Shown piece after piece: positions 33,736 to 42,578 of a stretch of 64,000 nucleotides of DNA. The notes below the pieces were generated by a model. The model made no database searches, had not been told where the DNA came from, and was given only the letters and a program-made list of their open reading frames with translations. The translations under genes were made by a program, and so were the position numbers. Every line of letters begins with the position of its first letter. The stretch's first letter is position 1. The stretch comes from Opacimonas sp002292215 (GTDB taxonomy: Bacteria > Pseudomonadota > Gammaproteobacteria > Enterobacterales > Alteromonadaceae): assembly GCA_943846745.1 (NCBI GenBank), contig OX044360.1:2790001-2854000 (forward strand), given 5' to 3'.

Positions 33736-36187
33736 TTTGCACCAACTGCGGATGATTCGCTTGGATCACCTGCCAATCATAGCCATGTCGATATAACACT
33801 TCATCAGTAATATCCAAAATATAGCCAAAACCTTGGATATGTTTGAGTTTATCGACCACTTTTTCCGCTTTATAATTCGCATGTTCATGTAAATAATCGA
33901 GTTCAGTCTTAATCGTATCAAGCTCAACCGTTGTGGTGTCTTTTAGAATCAATTTAATCGCTACAAATTCGCCGAGCGCTAATGCCTTTTTAATAAACTG
34001 TTGGCGTTGCGTGCTCGATGTGAATTGTTGATTGATATACGGCACAATCACATCGTTAATATGGATTTTTTCCGGACAATAGCGAATAAATATTTCATGC
34101 TCTTGTTCGCCCATACCCATTTTAAGTTGTGCCAGGCAGCGACGAATAAAAGGGGAGGGTTGATCTCTGTCGCGGTATAAAAACTCTAAATTAAAATGCC
34201 CTTCAATAGAAAAACGCGTCAACATACTTTTTAATCTACCATCACCTTGATTATAGACTGAAAACTCAGGCGTAAATAAGTGAGTACGCTGGTTAATAAA
34301 AAATGCAATATTCATGGCGTTTTTGGCATAGATGCAGCGTAACGCGTGCGATAAACCCGGTGTCTCTTCGGGCAATAAATCCGCTTTGAGCTTTTCTTTA
34401 TTACGTTTGATCAGCTCCATAAAAAATGGATTTTCTTGCTGGGCTATTTGCGAACCAGTATAGCGCAGATGAATAATATGGCGGTTAGTGTGAATATTTA
34501 CTATTTCATAGGTTAGGTTGGTTAAATCAAAGCGTTTGGTCATAGTTTGTAAGCGGGCAAATGCTAAACTCACATTGGTGTCAGTCAGTTCAGGGAGCGG
34601 CTCATCTAACTCGATTCTTAAGCCACTCATTGAAATATCTTCGGTGACACCAGAATAGGAATGTCCGGCTGCAGTTAGCTCAACATTCGTACGTAAGTGA
34701 TACCGAGTTTCTTTACGAATATCTTGGTATTTATAACGTCGGATAGTGAGTTGTGGTGGCAATTTATTATGCGCATGCGCAAATTGATGTAATAACGCGA
34801 TTTTACTTTTATCTAATGGGATCTGTTGGTAATAACGCATCGCAAATGAATCGGTCAAATCAGATACTAAGACAATATAACGTAAATCAATCAAGTGCTT
34901 CATCAAGCGTGCAGACGGTGGCATATTTTCTGTTTTGGCATCTTTGTGACCCTCATTAGGGATCGATAACGGCGTGTAGGCTTGTGTCGGTGACATATGA
35001 CTGAGTTGCAGTTTAAACACACGCCAGCTCGCTTTATGTGCACCATAACTTAACAAAATATTTTTAGTACCTGGTTGAGCTTCTAGTTCTGATTGACTCG
35101 CAGAATAAAAATACACTTTGTTATTTTTGACATGATTAAAGGCATAGACGAAAATTTCACGTTGGTCTGAGTTTTTGCTAATTAACTCTTCAATCCTAGA
35201 TTGACTTACCAAATTACCAATACGTTGTTGGTGCTGTTCGTCCTGCCAATAAGAAAGAATATTGGCGTTACCACTATTACTCATGGCAAATTTAGGTTGC
35301 AGAACTTCACTCTGTGGATGTGCTTTATCAACTTGATGGGAGATATACACAGGAAGTGATGGAAACCTTGGTGTGAAATATTGCTCGCAGACTTTGTTTT
35401 CGACCGCGTTGATCGTATTTTCTAAATTTATTTTATAGCGGTATTTATTGCCTCGAATAAAGTTAGCAATAAATTCGGTAACTTGCGGCTCATTATGAGC
35501 TTGAGCCCGATGTAAAAAAATCCGCAGTTCATCACTGTGTTCAACCACTCTAACGACATCATATTCAATTGTTGTATTGGCGATAGTGCTATATTCGTTG
35601 GCTAAGCCATCAAATACAATAATCACATTATCTCCCAGTTTGACGTCCACATTTTTGTTTACTTTGACTTGCAACCCCATGATCGACAGATCAACTGTTT
35701 TTAAATGATACTTAGTTTCCACTGCTGTGTATAACAATACATTAATCGAAAAATGCATCCGTTCAGAACTGCGTTGTGGGTAATTAAAAAACTGCAATGT
35801 AGGAGAGACAAAACTATGTGTTTGGGTCGCATCAGCTTTACCCGCTGTCATTTCGTATTGTAGTTGTTGCAGAGCCTCAAAGACACCAACGCTATATCGG
35901 CCATAGCGGTGATTTTCAGATTCAAAACGCTCTATCCCAAGTGGAGTTAATAGATGGATAAGTTGCCCAAAGCCGTAGGGCTGACAGGCATTCGGCGCTA
36001 CGGCACGCATGTCGATGACGGTATTACATGGCGCTTGTAAACGAGTGATTTCTGCACGAACTAAGCCTTGGTCATGAATCGATAACGATTCAAATACAGG
36101 GTGCTTAAATCCCGCGTCAGGATTAGTTTGCAACCCATCTAGAATGACATCTAAGGCTTGTATATGAGCAGGTAATGTTAAAGGCAT
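33722..36187 (-). CDS. Large protein with two PilZ (c-di-GMP-binding) domains
   Basis: An 821-residue protein with no signal peptide or clear membrane helix. Two regions carry the c-di-GMP signature: R139-S-S-E-R143 with D166-L-S-I-M-G171, and R491-K-E-T-R495 with D517-I-S-M-S-G522. Both have RxxxR followed by D/NxSxxG and appear competent. The regions before, between and after are mixed alpha/beta without a fold I recognise. A large PilZ protein between serB and radA also occurs in Vibrio (PlzC, as I recall), so this is a conserved positional homologue. It may link c-di-GMP to pili or motility; that role is inferred. Confidence 0.87.
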   Translation of the reverse strand: MPLTLPAHIQALDVILDGLQTNPDAGFKHPVFESLSIHDQGLVRAEITRLQAPCNTVIDMRAVAPNACQPYGFGQLIHLLTPLGIERFESENHRYGRYSVGVFEALQQLQYEMTAGKADATQTHSFVSPTLQFFNYPQRSSERMHFSINVLLYTAVETKYHLKTVDLSIMGLQVKVNKNVDVKLGDNVIIVFDGLANEYSTIANTTIEYDVVRVVEHSDELRIFLHRAQAHNEPQVTEFIANFIRGNKYRYKINLENTINAVENKVCEQYFTPRFPSLPVYISHQVDKAHPQSEVLQPKFAMSNSGNANILSYWQDEQHQQRIGNLVSQSRIEELISKNSDQREIFVYAFNHVKNNKVYFYSASQSELEAQPGTKNILLSYGAHKASWRVFKLQLSHMSPTQAYTPLSIPNEGHKDAKTENMPPSARLMKHLIDLRYIVLVSDLTDSFAMRYYQQIPLDKSKIALLHQFAHAHNKLPPQLTIRRYKYQDIRKETRYHLRTNVELTAAGHSYSGVTEDISMSGLRIELDEPLPELTDTNVSLAFARLQTMTKRFDLTNLTYEIVNIHTNRHIIHLRYTGSQIAQQENPFFMELIKRNKEKLKADLLPEETPGLSHALRCIYAKNAMNIAFFINQRTHLFTPEFSVYNQGDGRLKSMLTRFSIEGHFNLEFLYRDRDQPSPFIRRCLAQLKMGMGEQEHEIFIRYCPEKIHINDVIVPYINQQFTSSTQRQQFIKKALALGEFVAIKLILKDTTTVELDTIKTELDYLHEHANYKAEKVVDKLKHIQGFGYILDITDEVLYRHGYDWQVIQANHPQLVQSKVG

Positions 36188-36302
36188 GGTCTAGTTTATC
36201 CGTCTACGGCCAAATTTATAAGGTGAAAAATAGTGCATTCTTTCCTAAAAGTGTAAACTGTATCGGCAATTTTCGCGTTAAGTTAAATTGAGGTCTGAGT
36301 GA

Positions 36303-37685
36303 ATGGCAAAAGCAGATAAAACCGCATTTGTGTGTACTGATTGCGGTGACTCCGCAGCACGATGGCAAGGACAGTGTAAATGTGGCGCATGGAATACCAT
36401 GCAAGAAATCAAAGTTTCTGCGTCTAAAGCGCCTTCTCGTGCGACTAATAAGGTCGCAGGATATGCCGGCATAGGGCAACGTGGCGCCAAAAAAATCAAT
36501 GATATTGCCTCCGTGGAGACAGAGAAATCTGCAACGGGGATCGGTGAGCTTGACCGTGTGTTATCCGGTGGGATCACTGTTGGCTCCGTCAATATTATTT
36601 CAGGCGATCCTGGGGCGGGTAAAACCACCTTGTTATCTGATTTAGTTGCACGCATGTCGATGCGCATGCAATCCTTGTACTGTACCGCTGAAGAATCTTT
36701 ATCACAATTTAAAAACCGCGTGAACCGCCTCAAATTAGAGTACAACGAAGACCAACTCTTGTTGCTTTCCGAAACCAGTGTGGAAGCGATAATAGAAGAA
36801 TTAGAGACCCATCAAATTAAGTTTGCGGTAATTGATTCGATTCAAGCGGTGGTGACGGACAGTGCTAATGGTAGTCCAGGTTCACCCTCGCAAGTGAAAA
36901 GTGCCGCCCAAGCGTTGACGCAGTATTGTAAACAAAATGACGTGACTATGTTTATCATCGCACACGTTAATAAAAACAACGAAATCGCAGGTCCACAAAC
37001 CTTAGTGCATATTGTCGATGCATTACTGCATATTGATACCAATGATGGCCAAGTGCGTACCCTACGTGCCAACAAAAACCGCTTTGGCGATATTGATACT
37101 GTGGGGATTTTTAAAATGACTGAGCGGGGGATGCTGAGTGTTGATAATCCCAGTGAGATCTTTTTATCCGGCTCGTCCACGGCTTCGCCTGGCTCTGCGA
37201 TTACCTGTATTCGTAAAGGCAACCGTAATTTGTTATTGGAAATCCAATGTCTGACTACCGATACGGAGGCAGAATACCCGCAGCGAGTATGTGTGGGATT
37301 AAACATGAATCGGATCAAGATGCTCACCGGCGTATTACGCAAACACACCAAGACTAAGATTTTTCACGATACGTTTTTTAATATCGTCGGCGGACTTAAA
37401 ATTGAAGAGTCAGAAACTTGTATTGACTTGGCTTTAGTGACCGCGCTGCTCAGTTCATTGCATGAATTTGTAGTGCCACGTACCAGTTGTATTATGGGAG
37501 AGTTGAGTCTGAATGGCGATGTGCGTCCGATTGACAGTGGCGTGCCTCGGGTTAAAGAAGCCGCTCAGCATGGCTTTACCGAGATTTATATTCCGTTTCG
37601 CAATTATCACAAATCCATGGAAAACTTAGGTGCACGGATCGTACCTGTCAAAACCATCCATGAGCTGCTAGAGTTAATCAAGTAA
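36303..37685 (+). CDS. radA: DNA repair ATPase RadA (Sms), divergent
   Basis: RadA processes recombination branch intermediates. In this 460-residue protein the N-terminal zinc finger reads C11-T-D-C14 ... C25-K-C27, one residue shorter than the usual CxxC second pair. The RecA-like domain has Walker A G-D-P-G-A-G-K-T-T at 101-109, Walker B F-A-V-I-D-S-I-Q and the RadA-specific K-N-R-F-G. The C-terminal Lon-like domain has G-G-L-K-I and G-E-L-S-L-N-G-D-V-R-P. The middle and C-terminal parts look diverged from enterobacterial RadA. It is divergent from the PilZ gene and convergent with ettA. Confidence 0.92.
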   Translation: MAKADKTAFVCTDCGDSAARWQGQCKCGAWNTMQEIKVSASKAPSRATNKVAGYAGIGQRGAKKINDIASVETEKSATGIGELDRVLSGGITVGSVNIISGDPGAGKTTLLSDLVARMSMRMQSLYCTAEESLSQFKNRVNRLKLEYNEDQLLLLSETSVEAIIEELETHQIKFAVIDSIQAVVTDSANGSPGSPSQVKSAAQALTQYCKQNDVTMFIIAHVNKNNEIAGPQTLVHIVDALLHIDTNDGQVRTLRANKNRFGDIDTVGIFKMTERGMLSVDNPSEIFLSGSSTASPGSAITCIRKGNRNLLLEIQCLTTDTEAEYPQRVCVGLNMNRIKMLTGVLRKHTKTKIFHDTFFNIVGGLKIEESETCIDLALVTALLSSLHEFVVPRTSCIMGELSLNGDVRPIDSGVPRVKEAAQHGFTEIYIPFRNYHKSMENLGARIVPVKTIHELLELIK

Positions 37686-37722
37686 GCCAAAACTGACTTA
37701 CCGGACGCATATTATTTCCTAT

Positions 37723-39390
37723 TTATTTACTGATTTTTTTGTATTTCAAGCGATGTGGCTCAACGATGTCAGAGCCAAACGTCGCTTTTAACCACGCTTC
37801 ATAATCGGTGAAGTTACCTTCGTAGAAGTTAATTTTACCGTCATCACGATAATCTAAGATGTGAGTAGCAACCCTATCCAAGAACCAACGGTCATGCGAT
37901 ATGACCATGGCACAGCCTGGGAATTCTAATAGGGCATTTTCTAATGCCCGTAAGGTTTCGACATCCAAGTCATTGGTTGGTTCATCGAGTAACAGCACGT
38001 TGCCGCCGGCTTTTAATAATTTGGCTAAATGCACACGGTTGCGTTCACCACCGGATAAATCTTTGATGAATTTTTGTTGATCGTTACCTTTGAAGTTAAA
38101 GCGTGAGCAGTATGCTCGTGAATTAATTTCAAAATGTCCGATTTTAATAATATCTTGTTCGTCAGAAATTTCTTTCCAAACAGTATTGTTTTCGTTCATG
38201 TGATCACGAAACTGTTCTACTGAGGCAATCTTAACGGTATCACCTAACGTGATCGAACCGGCATCGGGTGCTTCATCGCCGGTCATCATTCTAAATAACG
38301 TTGATTTACCCGCACCGTTAGGACCGATAATACCGACAATCGCGCCTTTTGGTACTTTGAAAGTTAAATCATCGATAAGTAGGCGGTCACCGTAGGATTT
38401 GGAGAGGCCTTGCACTTCAATAACTTTATCGCCCAAACGTTCACCGGGTGGAATAAATAATTCGTTGGTTTCGTTACGACGCTGGTAATCACTGGTATTG
38501 AGTTCTTCAAAACGTGCCATCCGCGCCTTAGATTTACTCCCTCGGCCTTTGGGATTGGTGCGTACCCATTCGAGTTCTTGTTGGATTGATTTTTGGCGCG
38601 CATTTTCAGATCGTTCTTCTAGCTGTAAGCGGGCGTCTTTTTGTTCAAGCCATGAAGAGTAGTTGCCTTCCCATGGGATCCCCATACCGCGGTCGAGCTC
38701 TAAGATCCAACCTGCGACATTATCTAAGAAATAGCGATCGTGCGTAATGGCCACAACAGTGCCTTCATAGTCATGTAAGAAACGCTCTAACCAAGCAACT
38801 GATTCTGCATCCAAGTGGTTAGTGGGTTCATCGAGTAACAGCATATCGGGTTTTTCAAGCAGCAATTTACACAAGGCAACACGGCGACGCTCACCCCCTG
38901 ATAATGTACTGACATTGGCATCCCAAGGTGGTAAACGTAACGCATCGGCGGCACGTTCTAACGCATTGTCTAAATTATGCCCATCTTTTGCTTGAATTAG
39001 CGCTTCTAATTCACCTTGTTCTTTGGCAAGGGCATCAAAGTCTGCATCTTCTTCGGCATAGGCGGCATACACTTCATCTAAACGACTCATCGCACCGGCG
39101 ACATCTGCGACAGCTAATTCAATATTGCCACGCACATCAAGGCTTTCATCCAAGTGTGGTTCTTGTGGTAAGTATCCTATTTTTATGCCAGCTAATGGAC
39201 GTGCTTCACCTTCAATCTCAGTGTCTAAGCCAGCCATGATTTTTAGTAAGGTTGATTTACCAGAACCATTGATACCCAGCACGCCAATTTTTGCGCCAGG
39301 AAAAAAACTTAACGAAATATCTTTGAGGATAAATCGATTGGGTGGGACGATTTTGCCCACACGGTGCATTGAATAAACAAATTGAGCCAT
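37723..39390 (-). CDS. ettA: Energy-dependent translational throttle protein EttA (ABC-F)
   Basis: EttA is a ribosome E-site ABC-F ATPase that gates translation by ADP/ATP ratio. The 555-residue protein starts M-A-Q-F-V-Y-S-M-H-R-V-G-K, the EttA signature. The two ATPase domains have Walker A G-I-N-G-S-G-K-S-T and G-P-N-G-A-G-K-S-T, signature L-S-G-G-E-R-R-R and L-S-G-G-E-R-N-R, and L-L-L-D-E-P-T-N. The P-site tRNA interaction motif lies between, around E-L-E-W-V-R-T-N-P-K-G-R. The ATG at 39390 is preferred over the preceding GTG. Confidence 0.97.
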   Translation of the reverse strand: MAQFVYSMHRVGKIVPPNRFILKDISLSFFPGAKIGVLGINGSGKSTLLKIMAGLDTEIEGEARPLAGIKIGYLPQEPHLDESLDVRGNIELAVADVAGAMSRLDEVYAAYAEEDADFDALAKEQGELEALIQAKDGHNLDNALERAADALRLPPWDANVSTLSGGERRRVALCKLLLEKPDMLLLDEPTNHLDAESVAWLERFLHDYEGTVVAITHDRYFLDNVAGWILELDRGMGIPWEGNYSSWLEQKDARLQLEERSENARQKSIQQELEWVRTNPKGRGSKSKARMARFEELNTSDYQRRNETNELFIPPGERLGDKVIEVQGLSKSYGDRLLIDDLTFKVPKGAIVGIIGPNGAGKSTLFRMMTGDEAPDAGSITLGDTVKIASVEQFRDHMNENNTVWKEISDEQDIIKIGHFEINSRAYCSRFNFKGNDQQKFIKDLSGGERNRVHLAKLLKAGGNVLLLDEPTNDLDVETLRALENALLEFPGCAMVISHDRWFLDRVATHILDYRDDGKINFYEGNFTDYEAWLKATFGSDIVEPHRLKYKKISK

Positions 39391-39428
39391 CACTGTGCCT
39401 TCTGTAAAAGATGTTTTGCTAAGGTAAT

Positions 39429-39455
39429 CTATTATAATTACTACTATTGTAATAG
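39429..39455. repeat. Near-palindrome in the ettA-lpxD divergent gap
   Basis: CTATTATAAT and ATTGTAATAG are inverted repeats with one mismatch, separated by seven bases. TATAAT reads on both strands here and could act as a -10 box for ettA or lpxD, but I saw no matching -35. Regulatory role undecided. Confidence 0.35.
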
Positions 39456-39534
39456 AAAAAGTAGGGGAACTACTAGATAAGTGTGGCGCTTTTTAATAGC
39501 ATGTCTCTTTTATTGATTCGATTAGGCTTTTTTC

Positions 39535-40599
39535 ATGACATCAGTTTCTCTTGCTACGCTGGCTCAACATATCAATGCGACGATCCAAGCTTCGGCTGAC
39601 GATGTCGTTGCTGCCGAAAGTATCATGATCCATAAAGTGGCCCCGCTAGACAAAGCCCAGAGTGGCGATGTCGCATTTTTAAATGATAAAAAATACCTCA
39701 AAAGCCTGGCGACCGCTAAGGCGAGTGCTGTGATTTTAACGCAGAAACTAGCCGCCGATTATGATGGCGTAGCTTTAGTCGTCAACGATGCTTATATCGG
39801 TTTTGCGTTAGCGGCGCAGTTACTAGACCCGACCCCTAAACCGCATTATGCAATCCATCCCAGTGCATATGTGGATGAGACTGCGCAGCTAGGCAACAAT
39901 GTCAGTGTCGGCCCCAACGCTGTGATTGAAGCTGGGGTAGAGCTCGGTGATGACGTATCCATTGGTGCAGGGGCGGTGATACGTGTCAATGCCAAAATAG
40001 GCGCGCAGAGTATGATTCATCCTAATGTCACGATTTATCATAGTTGTGAGTTGGGTGTGCATGTCGTGATCCATAGTAATACCGTCATCGGTAGTGATGG
40101 GTATGGCTATGCGCCTAACGGTGGAAAATGGATCACTATCCCACAAACGGGCAAAGTGGTGATTGGCGATTATACAGAAATAGGTGCCAGCACGACGATT
40201 GATCGTGGTGCGTTAGAAGATACGATTATCGGACAGCATGTGATTATTGATAATCAAGTCCATATTGCCCATAACGTGGTGATTGGTGATGGTGCATGTT
40301 TGTGTGGCGGTACGATGATGGCCGGCAGTGTTAATATAGGTAAAAATGTCATCATCGCAGGCACGGTAGCGATCAATGGGCACATTAGTATTTGTGATAA
40401 TGTACAAATAACCGGCAATACCATGGTGACAAGTGATATTACCGAACCCGGTGTATATTCATCAGGCATGCCACATTCACCTTACAGTGAATGGCGTCGG
40501 AATTCTGTCAGGATCAGGCAGTTAGACAGCGTATTTAAACGCGTTAAGACCCTAGAAAATCAAGTGCAACGAATTCAGTCCAGTGACAGTGATGAGTAA
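39535..40599 (+). CDS. lpxD: UDP-3-O-acylglucosamine N-acyltransferase LpxD (outside the usual cluster)
   Basis: LpxD adds the N-linked acyl chain in lipid A synthesis. This 354-residue protein has an N-terminal uridine-binding domain (V-A-F-L-N-D-K-K-Y), hexapeptide repeats forming a left-handed helix from about 105 on, and a C-terminal helix. The catalytic His is in I-D-N-Q-V-H-I-A-H-N-V-V-I-G, and N-T-V-I-G-S-D-G-Y-G-Y-A-P is conserved. The normal place for lpxD is bamA-skp-lpxD-fabZ-lpxA; here it stands alone between ettA and glyA. It may be the only copy or a paralogue. Confidence 0.92.
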   Translation: MTSVSLATLAQHINATIQASADDVVAAESIMIHKVAPLDKAQSGDVAFLNDKKYLKSLATAKASAVILTQKLAADYDGVALVVNDAYIGFALAAQLLDPTPKPHYAIHPSAYVDETAQLGNNVSVGPNAVIEAGVELGDDVSIGAGAVIRVNAKIGAQSMIHPNVTIYHSCELGVHVVIHSNTVIGSDGYGYAPNGGKWITIPQTGKVVIGDYTEIGASTTIDRGALEDTIIGQHVIIDNQVHIAHNVVIGDGACLCGGTMMAGSVNIGKNVIIAGTVAINGHISICDNVQITGNTMVTSDITEPGVYSSGMPHSPYSEWRRNSVRIRQLDSVFKRVKTLENQVQRIQSSDSDE

Positions 40600-40703
40600 A
40601 ACACAATATGTAGTGGTTTTTTAGGTCGTTTTTGACTAAAATACAGCCTTAAAATTTTTCAATCCCATTTTATTTTACTAACCCTTTTTCATAGGTGCTA
40701 TCA

Positions 40704-41960
40704 ATGCTAGAACGCAACATGAACATTGCAGATTTTGATCCGGAATTAGCGAAAGCTATTGAACTTGAAAATCAACGTCAAGAACATCACATCGAGTTAA
40801 TCGCGTCAGAGAACTATTGTTCTCCGCGAGTGCTTGAAGCACAAGGTTCACAGCTGACTAACAAATACGCGGAAGGGTATCCAGGTAAACGTTATTATGG
40901 CGGTTGTGAGTATGTTGATATTGTTGAAAACTTAGCGATTGACCGTGCTAAAGAATTATTCGGCGCAGATTACGCGAACGTTCAGCCGCATGCCGGTTCA
41001 CAAGCGAATACAGCTGTATTTGGTGCATTACTCAATGCTGGCGATACGGTGTTAGGGATGAGCTTGGCACACGGTGGTCACTTAACTCACGGCTCTCACG
41101 TCAACTTTTCTGGTAAGATTTACAATGCTGTGCAGTACGGCATTGATGAAAGCACCGGGATTATCGATTATGCAGAAATCGAAGCACTGGCATTAGAGCA
41201 CAAACCTAAAATGATCATTGGTGGTTTTTCAGCATACTCAGGTATCGTTGATTGGGCTAAATTCCGTGAAATCGCTGACAAAGTTGGTGCATATTTATTA
41301 GTTGATATGGCGCACGTTGCTGGTTTAGTTGCTGCGGGTGTTTACCCAAGCCCTATCCCACACGCACACGTTGTGACGACGACGACACATAAAACCTTAG
41401 CCGGTCCTCGTTCGGGTTTGATTTTATCTGCTTGTGGCGATGAAGATATCTACAAGAAACTAAACAGTTCAGTATTCCCAGGTAACCAAGGTGGTCCGTT
41501 ATGCCATGTTATCGCTGCTAAAGCCGTTGCCTTCAAAGAAGCGTTACAGCCTGAGTTTAAAGTGTATCAAACCCAAGTGGTAAAAAACGCTAAAGCGATG
41601 GTTGAAGTGATGCAAGCACGTGGATACAAAATAGTATCTAACGGCACAGAAAACCACTTGTTCTTACTCGATTTAATCGACAAAGATATTACGGGTAAAG
41701 ACGCTGATGCAGCATTGGGTTTAGCTAACATTACGGTTAACAAAAATTCAGTTCCTAATGATCCACGTTCTCCGTTTGTTACTAGTGGTCTGCGCATCGG
41801 TACACCTGCGATCACGCGTCGTGGTTTCAAGGAAGCAGAAGCGCAACAAGTTGCGACATGGATTTGTGATATCTTGGATAATATGGGAGATGACAGTGTT
41901 ATCGCTCGCGTTAAACAAGAAGCAGTTGCATTGTGTGAACAGCACCCTGTATACGGATAA
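40704..41960 (+). CDS. glyA: Serine hydroxymethyltransferase
   Basis: GlyA interconverts serine and glycine with tetrahydrofolate and PLP. The 418-residue protein begins MLERNMNIADFDPELAKAI. The PLP lysine lies in V-T-T-T-T-H-K-T-L-A-G-P-R-S-G; E-L-I-A-S-E-N-Y and G-G-H-L-T-H-G are also typical. Start at ATG 40704, six bases after AGGTG; the in-frame GTG at 40695 is part of that ribosome site. A strong terminator follows, so it is probably its own transcription unit. Confidence 0.97.
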   Translation: MLERNMNIADFDPELAKAIELENQRQEHHIELIASENYCSPRVLEAQGSQLTNKYAEGYPGKRYYGGCEYVDIVENLAIDRAKELFGADYANVQPHAGSQANTAVFGALLNAGDTVLGMSLAHGGHLTHGSHVNFSGKIYNAVQYGIDESTGIIDYAEIEALALEHKPKMIIGGFSAYSGIVDWAKFREIADKVGAYLLVDMAHVAGLVAAGVYPSPIPHAHVVTTTTHKTLAGPRSGLILSACGDEDIYKKLNSSVFPGNQGGPLCHVIAAKAVAFKEALQPEFKVYQTQVVKNAKAMVEVMQARGYKIVSNGTENHLFLLDLIDKDITGKDADAALGLANITVNKNSVPNDPRSPFVTSGLRIGTPAITRRGFKEAEAQQVATWICDILDNMGDDSVIARVKQEAVALCEQHPVYG

Positions 41961-41986
41961 TACCGCACAATTATCCCATTGATATT

Positions 41987-42017
41987 AACCGGCTTCGTGC
42001 CGGTTGATTTGTTTTTA
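41987..42017 (+). terminator. Rho-independent terminator after glyA
   Basis: AACCGGC-TTCGT-GCCGGTT forms a seven-pair GC-rich stem with a TTCG-type loop, followed by GATTTGTTTTT. Confidence 0.85.
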
Positions 42018-42045
42018 CAGCACATCTTTTTTAACGAGAAATGTT

Positions 42046-42576
42046 ATGTTTTGTCCATTTTGTAGTGAACAAGAAACCAAAGTTATCGATTCGCGTCTAG
42101 TTTCCGAAGGTCATCAGATCCGTCGTCGCCGCGAGTGTTTGGCTTGTAAAGAGCGTTTTACTACCTTTGAAGTGGCTGAATTAGTCTTACCTCGTGTGAT
42201 CAAGCGTGATGGTTCACGCGAACCCTTTAATGAAGAAAAACTGCGTTTAGGTTTGCAGCGTGCATTAGAAAAACGTCCAGTTAGCACTGAAAACGTTGAA
42301 AAAGCGATTAATCAAATCAAATCGTCATTGCGTGCAACAGGCGAGCGTGAAGTTGAAAGTGAATTAGTGGGTAACTTGATCATGGATGAGCTCAAAGACT
42401 TAGACAAAGTCGCGTATGTGCGTTTTGCATCAGTCTATCGCTCGTTTGAAGATATCCGTGAGTTTGGTTTAGAAATTGCTAAACTAGGTCAAGGAGCTGG
42501 TCAAGGTCTAGCCTCAGAGCTGGCTCAACCGAATGAGGGCAAAGCTAAACCCAATAAAAAACACGGCAAGCAATAA
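42046..42576 (+). CDS. nrdR: Transcriptional repressor NrdR
   Basis: NrdR represses ribonucleotide reductase genes with ATP/dATP as signals. The 176-residue protein has the zinc ribbon C-P-F-C ... C-L-A-C and the R-R-R-R-E-C basic stretch, then the ATP-cone (V-I-K-R-D-G-S-R-E-P-F-N, V-A-Y-V-R-F-A-S-V-Y-R). Its tail of about 27 residues rich in Gly/Gln/Lys after E-I-A-K-L is longer than the usual 150-residue protein. Start at 42046 by homology. It leads into ribD two bases later, the common nrdR-ribD order. Confidence 0.95.
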   Translation: MFCPFCSEQETKVIDSRLVSEGHQIRRRRECLACKERFTTFEVAELVLPRVIKRDGSREPFNEEKLRLGLQRALEKRPVSTENVEKAINQIKSSLRATGEREVESELVGNLIMDELKDLDKVAYVRFASVYRSFEDIREFGLEIAKLGQGAGQGLASELAQPNEGKAKPNKKHGKQ

Positions 42577-42578
42577 CC

